This document shows, in pieces, positions 36,514 through 45,501 of a DNA stretch of 64,000 bases. A program made the position numbers and the translations under genes. Each line of letters begins with the position of its first letter. Position 1 is the first letter of the stretch. Source of the stretch: Massilia sp. 9096 (GTDB taxonomy: Bacteria; Pseudomonadota; Gammaproteobacteria; Burkholderiales; Burkholderiaceae_D); assembly GCF_000745265.1 (NCBI RefSeq), contig NZ_JQNN01000001.1, positions 2,232,001 to 2,296,000 on the forward strand, given 5' to 3'. The notes beneath the pieces were generated by a model, which saw only the letters and a program-made list of their open reading frames with translations, searched no databases and had not been told where the DNA came from.

Positions 36514-39500
36514 GTGTTGAACCAAAACAAGAAGGGAAATTCGCTTCATCTGGAGACCAGGCAAAGGCTGATCACCCTGGCCGTGGCGAGCGCCTGCGCC
36601 CTGCTCGGTCAAGCCCACGCACAGGAAGCGAACAACGGGGCTGATTCAACGATGGCGAACACGGTGGTCGTGACGGGTATCCGTGCCAGCATGCAGTCGA
36701 CGCTGAACCTGAAGAAGAACTCCGACGGTATCGTCGACGGTATCGTCGCTGAAGACATCGGCAAATTCCCGGACACGAACCTGGCCGAGTCGCTGCAGCG
36801 CATCACCGGCGTGTCGATCGACCGTCAAAATGGCGAGGGCCAGAAGATCACGGTGCGCGGCATGGGCCCTGACTTCAACCTGGTGCTGTTGAACGGCCGT
36901 CAAATGCCGACGGCCGACCTGAACGACGCGAACGGCCGTTCGTTCTCATTCGATAACCTCGCGTCGGAAGCCATTTCGCAGCTCCAGGTCTACAAGACCA
37001 GCCGCGCCCAGGATCCGTCAGGCGGCATCGGCGCCACGGTCAACATCATGACGGCACGTCCTTTCGACCAAAAGGGCACCGTGGCGAGCGTTGGCGTCAA
37101 GGGCGTAGTGGACCAGTCGAGCCAGAACCTGCCGGACTTGCTCAAGGGTAAGCGAGTGACGCCTGAAGTTTCCGGTATCTTCAGCACCGTCAGTCAGGAT
37201 GGCATGTGGGGTTTCGGGGGCAACGCCAGCTACTCGAAGCGTGACTCGGGCTTGAATCGCGCCCAGATCGCCAATGGCTGGATCGGACCCTACAAAGGCT
37301 CGGACGTCATCGACGGCTCGACCTTGCCCCAGCCTGGCGCCCCGGTCGGCAGCGTGACGAATCGTCCAGGTCCGAACGATCTGTATGAGCGCCCGCAAAA
37401 CTTTGGTTACCAAGTGAACGGTCTCGAGCGCGAGCGTATCAATGGCCAGGCCGTGCTGCAATTCCGCCCGATCAAGGAACTGACCTCGACCCTCGACTAC
37501 ACCTACGCGCAGAACAAGCTGCACACCCGCCGCGCCGAGATGAGCGTCTGGTTTGCCCAAACCCCGACCTCGACCAGCACCTGGCCGGGCGGCAGTAACC
37601 AGGCGCCGTTGACTTACTCGGAAGTGTACAACGCGCCGCAGGATATCTCGGTCATCTCGGCCGACTATGCCACCAGGAACACCCTGAATTCGGTCGGCTT
37701 CAACACGGTCTGGAAACCGCAGTCCGGCCTGAAGTTCACGCTCGACGCGCACTCGTCGAGCGCCGAATCGAAAGCCGACAGCCCATGGGGCAGCAGCAAT
37801 CAGCTGAGCAACGCCAGCTTCAGCCGCGGCAGAACCTCGATCGACTTCACCCACGAGCTGCCGATCCTGGGCATCGACGGCGCCAACGTGGCCGGCGAGC
37901 CTCTCCAGGCAACCGGTTCGCAGTTCTACAACACCTACGTCAAATCGACCGTCAAGCAGTTGCAGTTGAGCGGCGAGTGGAAGGTAGCCGAGGCGTCGAA
38001 CCTGAACTTCGGTGTGGGCATGACCGACGTGAAAAACCGTTCGACCCAATCGCTCGTGGGGAACAATGGATGGTCGGGCTTGACCAACAAGAATGACTAT
38101 CCCGCCAGCCTGTTCTCGAAGAGTGACACGGCCAGCTACTTCGACCAGTTCGGTGGCAACGGCGCGGCGGGCATGTTCAGGGACTTCTACACGGCCGATT
38201 TCGGCGCGCTGCGCACAGCAACCGCCAGCGCCGCGACCAAGCCCGGCTATGTCTCGAACGACGGCCCGAAGACGCAAGCCGACTTCCTGCCGAATTTCGC
38301 CACGACCGACAGCGATCAGCGCCTGGAGGAAAAAACCAAGACGGCCTACGTGGCCTTGAGCCAGGACTGGGAGTTTGCCATTCCGGTCCACACCTCGGTC
38401 GGCCTGCACTTTGAAAAAACCGATATCACTTCAGTGGCCCAGGTGCTCCCGGCGACGGGCGTGACCTGGACTGCGCAGAATGAGCTGCCGCTGACCTTTG
38501 CCGGTACCGCCTACTCGACCACGCATGGCTCCTACAGCAACGTGTTGCCAAACCTGAATCTCGACTTCGACGTGACCCCGGACTTCAAGGTGCGCGCCGG
38601 CGCCGGCACCACCATCAGCCGCGCCCGTTATAACGAGCTGCAGGGCGGCCTGACCATCGGCACCGGTTCCGACTACTATCTGGGCGGTACGGCTTCGACG
38701 GGCAATCCGAACCTGAAACCGGTGAAGTCGAAGAACCTGGACCTGTCCTTCGAGTGGTACTTCACCAAGCACAGCGTCGCCTCGCTGGGTCTATTCAACA
38801 AAAAATTGACTGACTACACTGCCCAGAACCAGATCCTCGAAAACCAGTACGGCATCCATACCCCGATCGGCGGCGGGTACTATAAAGCCGCCCTCGCGAA
38901 TGGCGGTTGCACCGTTGCCGACACCAATTGCATCCGTAACTACATCCTCAACAACTACAACGGCCAGCCTGGCGTCACCAAGACCGGCGTGAACTCGGTC
39001 GGCAATGCCACGGGTACGATCACGGGCATCGCAAGCGACCCGCTGATGCAGTTCAGGACGTCCAGCTTCGTGAACTCGCAACCGGCCAGCTTGCATGGCG
39101 CCGAGTTGAACGTTCAGCATATGTTCGGCGAGTCGGGCTTTGGCGTTCAGGCGAACTACACCTACGTGACTTCGCCGCTGAAATACAAGAACGACCAGAC
39201 CACCGATCAGTTCGCAATCCTGGGTCTGAGCAATTCGGCCAACCTGGTGGGTATCTATGAAAACTTCGGTTGGACGGTGCGACTCGCCTACAACTGGCGC
39301 GACGCGTTCCTGGCGTCCAAGACCGACGGCGGCGGCCACCTGGATCCGGTGTACACCGGTGCGTATGGTCAGACCGACCTGAGCGTGGGCTACGCCTTTA
39401 CCAGGAACCTGAACCTGGTGTTCGAAGGGATCAACCTGACCAATGCGACGCAACATCAGTACGGCCGGACCAGGGGCCACTTCCTGAACGCAACCCAGAC

Positions 39501-39540
39501 CGGCCCGCGTTACATGGTGGGCGCACGTTACACGTTCTGA
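36514..39540 (+). CDS. TonB-dependent receptor (large carbohydrate type)
   Basis: A 1008-residue receptor starting at GTG 36514 with GGAGAC upstream. Signal peptide to about residue 36 (cleavage after AHAQ). TonB-box-like NTVVVTGIR lies near residue 50, and the plug block AEDIGKFPDTNLAESLQRI is the signature of the large sugar receptors. The barrel ends in VGARYTF. It is the first gene of a locus that continues with SapC, a JmjC-like cupin and a halogenase-like gene, an order known from Xanthomonas and Caulobacter polysaccharide loci. The ligand is unknown. A terminator follows at 39579. Confidence 0.9.
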   Translation: MLNQNKKGNSLHLETRQRLITLAVASACALLGQAHAQEANNGADSTMANTVVVTGIRASMQSTLNLKKNSDGIVDGIVAEDIGKFPDTNLAESLQRITGVSIDRQNGEGQKITVRGMGPDFNLVLLNGRQMPTADLNDANGRSFSFDNLASEAISQLQVYKTSRAQDPSGGIGATVNIMTARPFDQKGTVASVGVKGVVDQSSQNLPDLLKGKRVTPEVSGIFSTVSQDGMWGFGGNASYSKRDSGLNRAQIANGWIGPYKGSDVIDGSTLPQPGAPVGSVTNRPGPNDLYERPQNFGYQVNGLERERINGQAVLQFRPIKELTSTLDYTYAQNKLHTRRAEMSVWFAQTPTSTSTWPGGSNQAPLTYSEVYNAPQDISVISADYATRNTLNSVGFNTVWKPQSGLKFTLDAHSSSAESKADSPWGSSNQLSNASFSRGRTSIDFTHELPILGIDGANVAGEPLQATGSQFYNTYVKSTVKQLQLSGEWKVAEASNLNFGVGMTDVKNRSTQSLVGNNGWSGLTNKNDYPASLFSKSDTASYFDQFGGNGAAGMFRDFYTADFGALRTATASAATKPGYVSNDGPKTQADFLPNFATTDSDQRLEEKTKTAYVALSQDWEFAIPVHTSVGLHFEKTDITSVAQVLPATGVTWTAQNELPLTFAGTAYSTTHGSYSNVLPNLNLDFDVTPDFKVRAGAGTTISRARYNELQGGLTIGTGSDYYLGGTASTGNPNLKPVKSKNLDLSFEWYFTKHSVASLGLFNKKLTDYTAQNQILENQYGIHTPIGGGYYKAALANGGCTVADTNCIRNYILNNYNGQPGVTKTGVNSVGNATGTITGIASDPLMQFRTSSFVNSQPASLHGAELNVQHMFGESGFGVQANYTYVTSPLKYKNDQTTDQFAILGLSNSANLVGIYENFGWTVRLAYNWRDAFLASKTDGGGHLDPVYTGAYGQTDLSVGYAFTRNLNLVFEGINLTNATQHQYGRTRGHFLNATQTGPRYMVGARYTF

Positions 39541-39578
39541 TTGCTGAAGCCGGCATTCGGACTGTGAGCAGGTCCTGA

Positions 39579-39613
39579 AGCAGGCCGTGGTGGCGATCAC
39601 GGCCTGCTTTTTC
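39579..39613 (+). terminator. Rho-independent terminator after the TonB receptor gene
   Basis: AGCAGGCCGTG and CACGGCCTGCT form a perfect stem followed by TTTT. It separates the receptor from sapC, so the downstream genes either depend on read-through or have their own promoter in the 115 bases before 39730. Confidence 0.85.
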
Positions 39614-39729
39614 CTTGCTACACTGAATCGCTATAAGGACTGACCATGATGGACCATTCGTGTGGCTCCGGTGGGCGTCGGCGCAATGCCAATCAGGTAG
39701 TCAATGAAATTCAAACGAAGAGACAAGCA

Positions 39730-40440
39730 ATGACCCACCGCGTTTTGTTAAACAACGTCGAACACAAAGACCTGAAAATCATGCTTGGCCGCGGCATCCG
39801 GTTCGGTGACGGCGAGACGATCTGCCCGACCTTCCCGGCCGAGTTTCGCAACGTGCTGGCCCACTATCCGATTGTGTTGCGCGAGACCGGCAACGAACAG
39901 CGCTACGAACCGGTGGCACTGTTCGGCTTTGTCGAGGGCGAAAACCTGTTCGCCAGCGCCGATGCGTGGGATGCGCTCTACGTGCCGATAGCCGTGGCGC
40001 GCCAGCCCTTCTCGATGGGACTGTACGGCGACGATCTGCTGGTACATGTCGACCTCGATCATCCAAAAGTCAGCACGACCATTGGCCATTCGCTGTTTCT
40101 CGAATATGGCGGCCAGAGTGAGCTGCTGGAACAGGTCAACAGCCTGCTGCTGGCCTTGCACCAGGGGCTGCAGAGTAACGCCGGCTTTGTCGCCGCGCTG
40201 CTCGAACATGACCTGATCGAGCCGTTCACGCTCGATATCGAACTGAACAACGGCTCGCAAAACCAGCTGCTTGGTTTTGCGACGATCAACGAGGAAAAGC
40301 TCGCCGCGCTCGACGCTGCGGCGCTGGCGCGTCTGCATCGGCACGGCTACCTGATGGCGGCACACCTGATGGCCGCATCGCTCGTCCAGCTGCGCGAGCT
40401 CATCGAGCGCAAAAACCAGCGCCTTGCGATCGATGGCTAA
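39730..40440 (+). CDS. SapC family protein
   Basis: A 236-residue protein of the SapC (PF07277) family, first named for an S-layer-associated gene. The typical N-terminus HKDLKIMLGRG and YPIVLRET, the DALYVPIAVARQPFSMGL block and the closing LMAAHLMAASLVQLRELIERKN are present. No signal peptide or membrane segment is visible. Its role is unproven; it occurs with TonB receptors and cupin/halogenase genes. The ATG at 39730 was chosen over the open frame from 39646. It overlaps the next gene by eight bases. Confidence 0.85.
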   Translation: MTHRVLLNNVEHKDLKIMLGRGIRFGDGETICPTFPAEFRNVLAHYPIVLRETGNEQRYEPVALFGFVEGENLFASADAWDALYVPIAVARQPFSMGLYGDDLLVHVDLDHPKVSTTIGHSLFLEYGGQSELLEQVNSLLLALHQGLQSNAGFVAALLEHDLIEPFTLDIELNNGSQNQLLGFATINEEKLAALDAAALARLHRHGYLMAAHLMAASLVQLRELIERKNQRLAIDG

Positions 40441-41437
40441 GCCGATGCGCGAGATCAGCGGCGCGACGCCTGCCGCGCTGACTGACGCCATCCTCACCGC
40501 GACCGAGCCGCTGGTGCTGCGCGGCCTGGTCGCAAGCTGGCCGCTGGTCAAGGCTGGCCTGCGCTCGCAGCGCGAGGGCATCGCCTATCTGCGCCGCTTC
40601 TACCAGGGCGAGGTGGTCCGCGCACTGATCGGTCCACCCGGCATCGCGGGGCGCTATTTTTATAACGACGACATCAGCGGGTTCAACTTCGACGCCGTCA
40701 ACGCCACGCTCGACGCGGTCCTCGATCGCGTGCTCGAACACCTCGATGATCCCTGCCCACCGACTTTTTATGTCGGCTCGACAACAGTGGACACCTGCCT
40801 GCCTGGATTCCGTGACGAAAACGATCTCGACCTGGGCGATCGCGATCCGCTCGTCAGCGTGTGGACCGGCAACCGTTCGCGCATTCCTGCACACCAGGAC
40901 CTGCCCGATAACGTGGCCTGCGTGGCCGCCGGGCGTCGGCGATTCACCTTGTTTCCTCCTGAGCAGTTGAGCAATCTGTACATCGGGCCGCTCGAATTCA
41001 CGCCGGCCAATCAGCCCATCAGCCTGGTCGACTTTCATCAGCCGGACCTGGTGAAATTTCCCAGGTTTGCCGAGGCCATGGAACAGGCGCAGGTGGCCGA
41101 ATTGCTGCCGGGCGACGCCATCTTCATGCCCAGCATGTGGTGGCACCATGTCGAAGGGCTCGACAGTTTCAACGTCCTGATCAACTACTGGTGGCGTCAA
41201 TCGCCAGGCTATATGGATGCCCCGATCAACACGCTGATGCACGCCATCCTGACGCTGCGCGAACTACCGCCGGCCCAGCGCCTGGCATGGCAGGAGGTTT
41301 TCCGTCACTACATATTTGAAGCGGACGGTAGAGAAGCGGCGCATGTTCCGGAACATGCGCGTGGGGTCCTCGGTGCGCTCGATCTCGACAAGGCGCGGTC
41401 CATGCGCGCAGCCATCATCCAGAAACTCAAACGCTAG
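40433..41437 (+). CDS. JmjC/cupin_8-like putative Fe(II)/2-oxoglutarate oxygenase
   Basis: A 334-residue protein paralogous to that at 2580-3548. The shared blocks include AGRRRFTLFPPEQLSNLYIG, and iron-ligand motifs are PAHQDLPDN (His-x-Asp, near residue 170) and WWHHV. It is probably an oxygenase acting with the neighbouring halogenase-like flavoprotein; the substrate is unknown. It starts inside the end of sapC (8-base overlap) and stops 13 bp before the halogenase gene, so sapC, this gene and the halogenase form an operon. Confidence 0.83.
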   Translation: MAKPMREISGATPAALTDAILTATEPLVLRGLVASWPLVKAGLRSQREGIAYLRRFYQGEVVRALIGPPGIAGRYFYNDDISGFNFDAVNATLDAVLDRVLEHLDDPCPPTFYVGSTTVDTCLPGFRDENDLDLGDRDPLVSVWTGNRSRIPAHQDLPDNVACVAAGRRRFTLFPPEQLSNLYIGPLEFTPANQPISLVDFHQPDLVKFPRFAEAMEQAQVAELLPGDAIFMPSMWWHHVEGLDSFNVLINYWWRQSPGYMDAPINTLMHAILTLRELPPAQRLAWQEVFRHYIFEADGREAAHVPEHARGVLGALDLDKARSMRAAIIQKLKR

Positions 41438-41450
41438 CAGGAGACACCCG

Positions 41451-42968
41451 ATGCAAAAAAGCAACCAGGAAACAATCGGCAGGCAGCCGGTGCGGCGCGT
41501 CGTCATCGCCGGCGGCGGCACGGCCGGCTGGATGGCCGCCGCGGTCATTTCCAAGATCCTGGGCAAGACGCTGGACATCACCCTGGTCGAATCCGACGAG
41601 ATCGGTAGCGTCGGGGTGGGCGAAGCGACCATTCCCAGCTTGATCCGGTTTCACCAGCTACTGGAACTGAACGAAGCCGACTTCATGCGGGCGACCCAGG
41701 CGACCTTCAAGTTGGGCATCAGTTTCGAGAACTGGCGCGCGCCCGGCGAGGACTATATCCACTCGTTCGGCTTGACCGGCATCGACCACTGGACCGCCGG
41801 CTTCCAGCATTTCTGGCTCAAGGGCCGCGAGCGCGGCCTGGCCGGCGACTTCGGCGACTATTGCCTGGAATTGAGGTCGGCCCAGCTTGGCCGCTTCGCG
41901 CATCTGCCGAACGACGTCATGAATTACGCTTACCATCTCGACGCGACCTTGTATGCCAGGTTCCTGCGCAAGTTCAGCGAAGGCTTCGGCGTCACGCGGA
42001 TCGAAGGCAAGATCGGCGAGGTGATGCTTGACGCCGCCAGCGGCCACGTGACCGGGCTCAAGCTCGATCACGGCGCCGTCGTCGAAGGCGATTTGTTCGT
42101 CGACTGCACCGGCTTTCGCTCGCTGTTGCTGGGGCAGACCATGGGTGTGGAATACGAGGACTGGTCGCAATGGCTGTTCAACGATACCGCCATTGCGGTG
42201 CAGACCGAATTGATGGGCGAACCCGTGCCCATGACGCGCGCGATTGCGCACGGCGCCGGCTGGCAGTGGCGGATCCCGCTGCAGCACCGGGTCGGTAATG
42301 GCCACGTGTTCTCCAGCAAGCACATGGACGGCGAGGAAGCCATGCAGATCTTGCTCGGCAATCTGCAAGGCGAGCCACTCACGCAGCCGCGCGTGATCAA
42401 GTTCAAGCCGGGCCAGCGCAAGCAATCATGGAAAGGCAACGTCGTCGCCATCGGCCTGTCGGGTGGCTTTCTGGAACCGATCGAGTCGACCAGCATCCAC
42501 TTGATCCAGCGCAATCTGATCCGTTTGATGCAACTGTTCCCGTCCAACGGCATCCGCCGCTCCGACATCGACGAGTTCAACACCCAGGCGCGAAGCGAGA
42601 TCGTCCACATCCGCGATTTTCTTATCCTGCACTACAAAGTGACCAGGCGCGCCGATACCCCCTACTGGGACGCTGCCAGGAACATGGAGGTGCCGGCATC
42701 GCTGCAACACCGTATCGACCTGTTCCGCGAAACCGGACGGGTGTTCCGCACCGAGGGTGAGTTGTTCACCGAATCGTCCTGGCTGCAAGTGATGCTGGGC
42801 CAGGGATTGACGCCCGAGCAGCATCACCAGTCGGCCGACCTGATGGGCGACGCCGAGCTGTCGCAGTTCCTCAACTCGATTCGCCAGAAAATCGAAAGGA
42901 CGGTCCAGCAGTTGCCGCCGCACCAAGCTTACATCCAGCGGTTCTGCCGCGCGCCGCGGCCGACTTAA
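41451..42968 (+). CDS. Tryptophan 7-halogenase-like flavoprotein
   Basis: A 505-residue protein of the flavin-dependent halogenase family. The FAD-binding GGGTAGWMAA is near residue 22, the halogenase motif WxWxIP is present as GWQWRIP, and the conserved Lys of the active site is probably that in TFKLGISFENW. GGFLEPIEST resembles the region of the catalytic Glu. Known homologues chlorinate or brominate tryptophan or indole with FADH2 from a separate reductase. None is visible here. The TonB/SapC/cupin setting is widespread, and its real substrate is unknown. GGAGACACCCG precedes the ATG. Confidence 0.88.
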   Translation: MQKSNQETIGRQPVRRVVIAGGGTAGWMAAAVISKILGKTLDITLVESDEIGSVGVGEATIPSLIRFHQLLELNEADFMRATQATFKLGISFENWRAPGEDYIHSFGLTGIDHWTAGFQHFWLKGRERGLAGDFGDYCLELRSAQLGRFAHLPNDVMNYAYHLDATLYARFLRKFSEGFGVTRIEGKIGEVMLDAASGHVTGLKLDHGAVVEGDLFVDCTGFRSLLLGQTMGVEYEDWSQWLFNDTAIAVQTELMGEPVPMTRAIAHGAGWQWRIPLQHRVGNGHVFSSKHMDGEEAMQILLGNLQGEPLTQPRVIKFKPGQRKQSWKGNVVAIGLSGGFLEPIESTSIHLIQRNLIRLMQLFPSNGIRRSDIDEFNTQARSEIVHIRDFLILHYKVTRRADTPYWDAARNMEVPASLQHRIDLFRETGRVFRTEGELFTESSWLQVMLGQGLTPEQHHQSADLMGDAELSQFLNSIRQKIERTVQQLPPHQAYIQRFCRAPRPT

Positions 42969-42989
42969 CCTTCTTGTCCAAAACGCCTT

Positions 42990-43697
42990 ATGTTCAATCC
43001 CAATCCCTCGATCAAGCGAGTCGCGCTGGGCGACGGTCGTTCTTATGTGGTCGTCGACAATATCCTGCGCGACCCCATGCAATTCGTCGCCCATGCCGTC
43101 GCGCGGCGCGCCGATTTTTCGCAGGAAGATTCTCACTACTATCCTGGGCCGGAATTGCGGCTGCCCCAAGCCGCGCACGGCGCCTTCGAAGCGTTCTTTT
43201 CACAATATATCCGGGGCCAGCTTGGCGCGCGGCGCACCCGCAGCACCTTGTGCAGGATGTCGATGGTGACGCGCAAGCCGGAAAATCTGGAACCATTCCA
43301 GAGAATTCCGCATGTCGATGGCGGCCCGTTCCAACCGGGCGAAGGCAATTTCGCCATGGTCCTGTATTTGTTCGAGGATGAACGGCTGGGTGGCACGAGT
43401 TTTTTTCGACCGCGGGTCGACCACGCGACATTATTTGCCATGATGGCGCGCGCGCAGCACATGGACCGTGACGCATTCTCCATCTTGATCGACAGCGCCC
43501 CCGCCTATCCGACCCGGACCAACGCGTATTTTGAAAAGCTGGCGACCGCCCCGGCGGCATTCAACCGCGCGGTGTTCTACGATGGCACGATCTACCACAG
43601 CGGCGACATCCGCCATCCGGAGCTGCTCAGCGCCGATCCGGAACAAGGGCGGCTGACCGTCAACGCCTTCTTCGGGGTGCGCCTGAACGCCCGTTGA
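42990..43697 (+). CDS. DUF6445-like putative 2-oxoglutarate/Fe(II) oxygenase
   Basis: A 235-residue soluble protein. A His-x-Asp iron motif appears as RIPHVDGG near residue 109 and a distal His in IYHSGDIRH near 205, the pattern of 2-oxoglutarate/Fe(II) dioxygenases. I place it in the DUF6445 group on overall appearance. It begins 21 bp after the halogenase gene on the same strand, so it is probably the last gene of that operon. The ATG lacks a clear ribosome site. Confidence 0.7.
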   Translation: MFNPNPSIKRVALGDGRSYVVVDNILRDPMQFVAHAVARRADFSQEDSHYYPGPELRLPQAAHGAFEAFFSQYIRGQLGARRTRSTLCRMSMVTRKPENLEPFQRIPHVDGGPFQPGEGNFAMVLYLFEDERLGGTSFFRPRVDHATLFAMMARAQHMDRDAFSILIDSAPAYPTRTNAYFEKLATAPAAFNRAVFYDGTIYHSGDIRHPELLSADPEQGRLTVNAFFGVRLNAR

Positions 43698-43714
43698 AGC
43701 GCGGCGTCTAGAAA

Positions 43715-44344
43715 CTAGCGTGCTTTCGCATGGTCGATGTTAAACGCGATGGCGATGCGATCCTCATCGGTCAGGTTGGGGCCGACGTGATGTTCGACCC
43801 AGCTTGGAAACATGACCAGCTTGCCCACTTCGGGCAGCACCGATACCGCCTCGGCCTGCACATTGCGGTAAAAGCTGCGGGTAAAGGTGCGCGCGAGGAT
43901 CGGATCACGAAAGCCGAGCGAACCGGCACATTCTTTCGCGGCCGGCACTTGCGGGTAATACACGCCGCTGATCCAGCTCCCCGGATGATTGTGGGGGCCA
44001 TTGGCGTGCCCTTTGCCATTGATAACACCCCACATGGCGCTGAATTGCGCTTCCGTGACCTCCGGCTCCGCAAACCATGCGCCTTTGACCATGCGTTCGT
44101 TGAGCACCCCCAGCACGAGTTGCTTGAGCTGTTCAAACCCCGGGAGCCGCAACAGATCATAGCTACGGAAGCCGCCATGGTTCGACAGGCCAGTCTTGTC
44201 GGCGATGCCGGCCGCGACTTCCTGGTCGCGAATCGCATGGATCTGGCGCGCCAGTTCCTTGTTGTCTACGCCTTGGGTCTGCAAAATGAAAACCGGCGTC
44301 GGAAATAACTCCAACACCTGCATGGACGCTTTCATGTTACTCAT
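43715..44344 (-). CDS. TIGR02466-type putative 2OG-Fe(II) oxygenase
   Basis: A 209-residue protein. The start VLELFPTPVFILQ and the block HNHPGSWISGVYYPQVP (about residues 116-132) match the TIGR02466 family of putative Fe/2-oxoglutarate oxygenases, with a distal WVEHHVGP near residue 190 supplying a His. It is the third candidate oxygenase in this locus and is convergent with the DUF6445 gene, ending 18 bp away. The function is unknown. Confidence 0.78.
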   Translation of the reverse strand: MSNMKASMQVLELFPTPVFILQTQGVDNKELARQIHAIRDQEVAAGIADKTGLSNHGGFRSYDLLRLPGFEQLKQLVLGVLNERMVKGAWFAEPEVTEAQFSAMWGVINGKGHANGPHNHPGSWISGVYYPQVPAAKECAGSLGFRDPILARTFTRSFYRNVQAEAVSVLPEVGKLVMFPSWVEHHVGPNLTDEDRIAIAFNIDHAKAR

Positions 44345-44536
44345 GGACCTGCCCAGGTTACGCCCTCGCTCGCGAATCCGAGGACGGGAGTTGTCGAGGT
44401 CTAAATTATGGCATAAGTGTCGAGCGTGGCTGCAGAGGGCCGGTTCAGAATTTCAACTGGAAGCGCTCGTTGGCGACTGTCCCTGCCAGCCTCCGGTCGC
44501 CAATGAGGTCCGAGCACCACGCAAATCCGGTCGTCG

Positions 44537-45331
44537 GTGATTCAGCGATTGATGGCGCTCTTTCTTCTTCCCAACCTGCGTTTGCTGGTGACCGCCGGGG
44601 CCAACGGCATCGGCGCCGCCATGGCGCGCGCCTTCCATGCCGCCGGCGCGCGCGTCCACGTGTGCGACGTCGACCGCAGCGCGCTGGACAAGCTGATGGC
44701 GGAAGCGCGCGGGATCACCGGCAGCATCGCCGATGCCTCGATTGAAGCCGAAGTGGACGCCGTGTTCGATGACGTGCGCAGCCACCTCGGCGGCCTGGAC
44801 GTGTTGATCAACAACGCCGGCATCGCCGGCCCCACCGGCGCCATCGAGGATATCGACGGCACGAGCTGGGAACGCACGCTGGCGGTCAACATCAACAGTC
44901 AATATTACTTTGCGCGCCGCGCCGTGCCGCTGCTTAAGGCGTCCGCCGCCAACCCCTGCATCATTTCCATGAGTTCAGTGGCCGGGCGCCTCGGGTATGC
45001 GTTCCGCACCCCGTATGCGGCGAGCAAATGGGCGGTGGTCGGCCTGACCAAGTCGCTGGCCATCGAGCTCGGGCCCCAGGGCGTGCGCATCAATGCGATC
45101 CTGCCGGGCGCGGTCGAGGGTGAACGGATGAACAACGTGATCGCCGCGCGCGCCGCGACCACCGGCATCGGCGTCGATGCCATGCGCCAGCAGTACCTGG
45201 ACAAGATTTCATTGCGGCGCATGGTCAGCGCGGACGACGTCGCGGCCATGGCGCTGTTTCTTTGTTCGCCTGCCGCGCGCAACCTGTCCGGCCAGGTCAT
45301 CAGTGTCGATGGCAACCTCGAGTATCTGTGA
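44537..45331 (+). CDS. Short-chain dehydrogenase/reductase (SDR)
   Basis: A 264-residue classical SDR. The nucleotide-binding motif is TAGANGIG near residue 20, NNAGIAG near 91, the catalytic Ser in SMSSVAG, and YAASK as the Tyr-x3-Lys pair. The end VISVDGNLEYL is normal for the family. It oxidises or reduces an alcohol/keto group with NAD(P); sugar-acid dehydrogenation is plausible given the lactonase gene further right. The start is uncertain between GTG 44537 and ATG 44552; neither has a strong ribosome site. Confidence 0.87.
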   Translation: MIQRLMALFLLPNLRLLVTAGANGIGAAMARAFHAAGARVHVCDVDRSALDKLMAEARGITGSIADASIEAEVDAVFDDVRSHLGGLDVLINNAGIAGPTGAIEDIDGTSWERTLAVNINSQYYFARRAVPLLKASAANPCIISMSSVAGRLGYAFRTPYAASKWAVVGLTKSLAIELGPQGVRINAILPGAVEGERMNNVIAARAATTGIGVDAMRQQYLDKISLRRMVSADDVAAMALFLCSPAARNLSGQVISVDGNLEYL

Positions 45332-45401
45332 CGTCAAGTCCGATACTGCGACTAACTCAGCAGTATTTCGTGTACGCTTTACATTTTCATACCGACTCTA
45401 G

Positions 45402-45416
45402 GTTACACTTTGTAAC
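45402..45416. promoter_or_regulatory. Inverted repeat upstream of the beta-helix gene
   Basis: GTTAC (45402-45406) and GTAAC (45412-45416) flank ACTTT about 85 bp upstream of the start at 45502. It is a possible operator with no assigned regulator. Confidence 0.3.
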
Positions 45417-45501
45417 ACCATTCCCGTCCGTAATCTCGTAAGCTGCGAACTTTCCAGCAGGCATAACTGCTGGCAGGAAATCCAGCTAACGAGGACATCT
45501 C

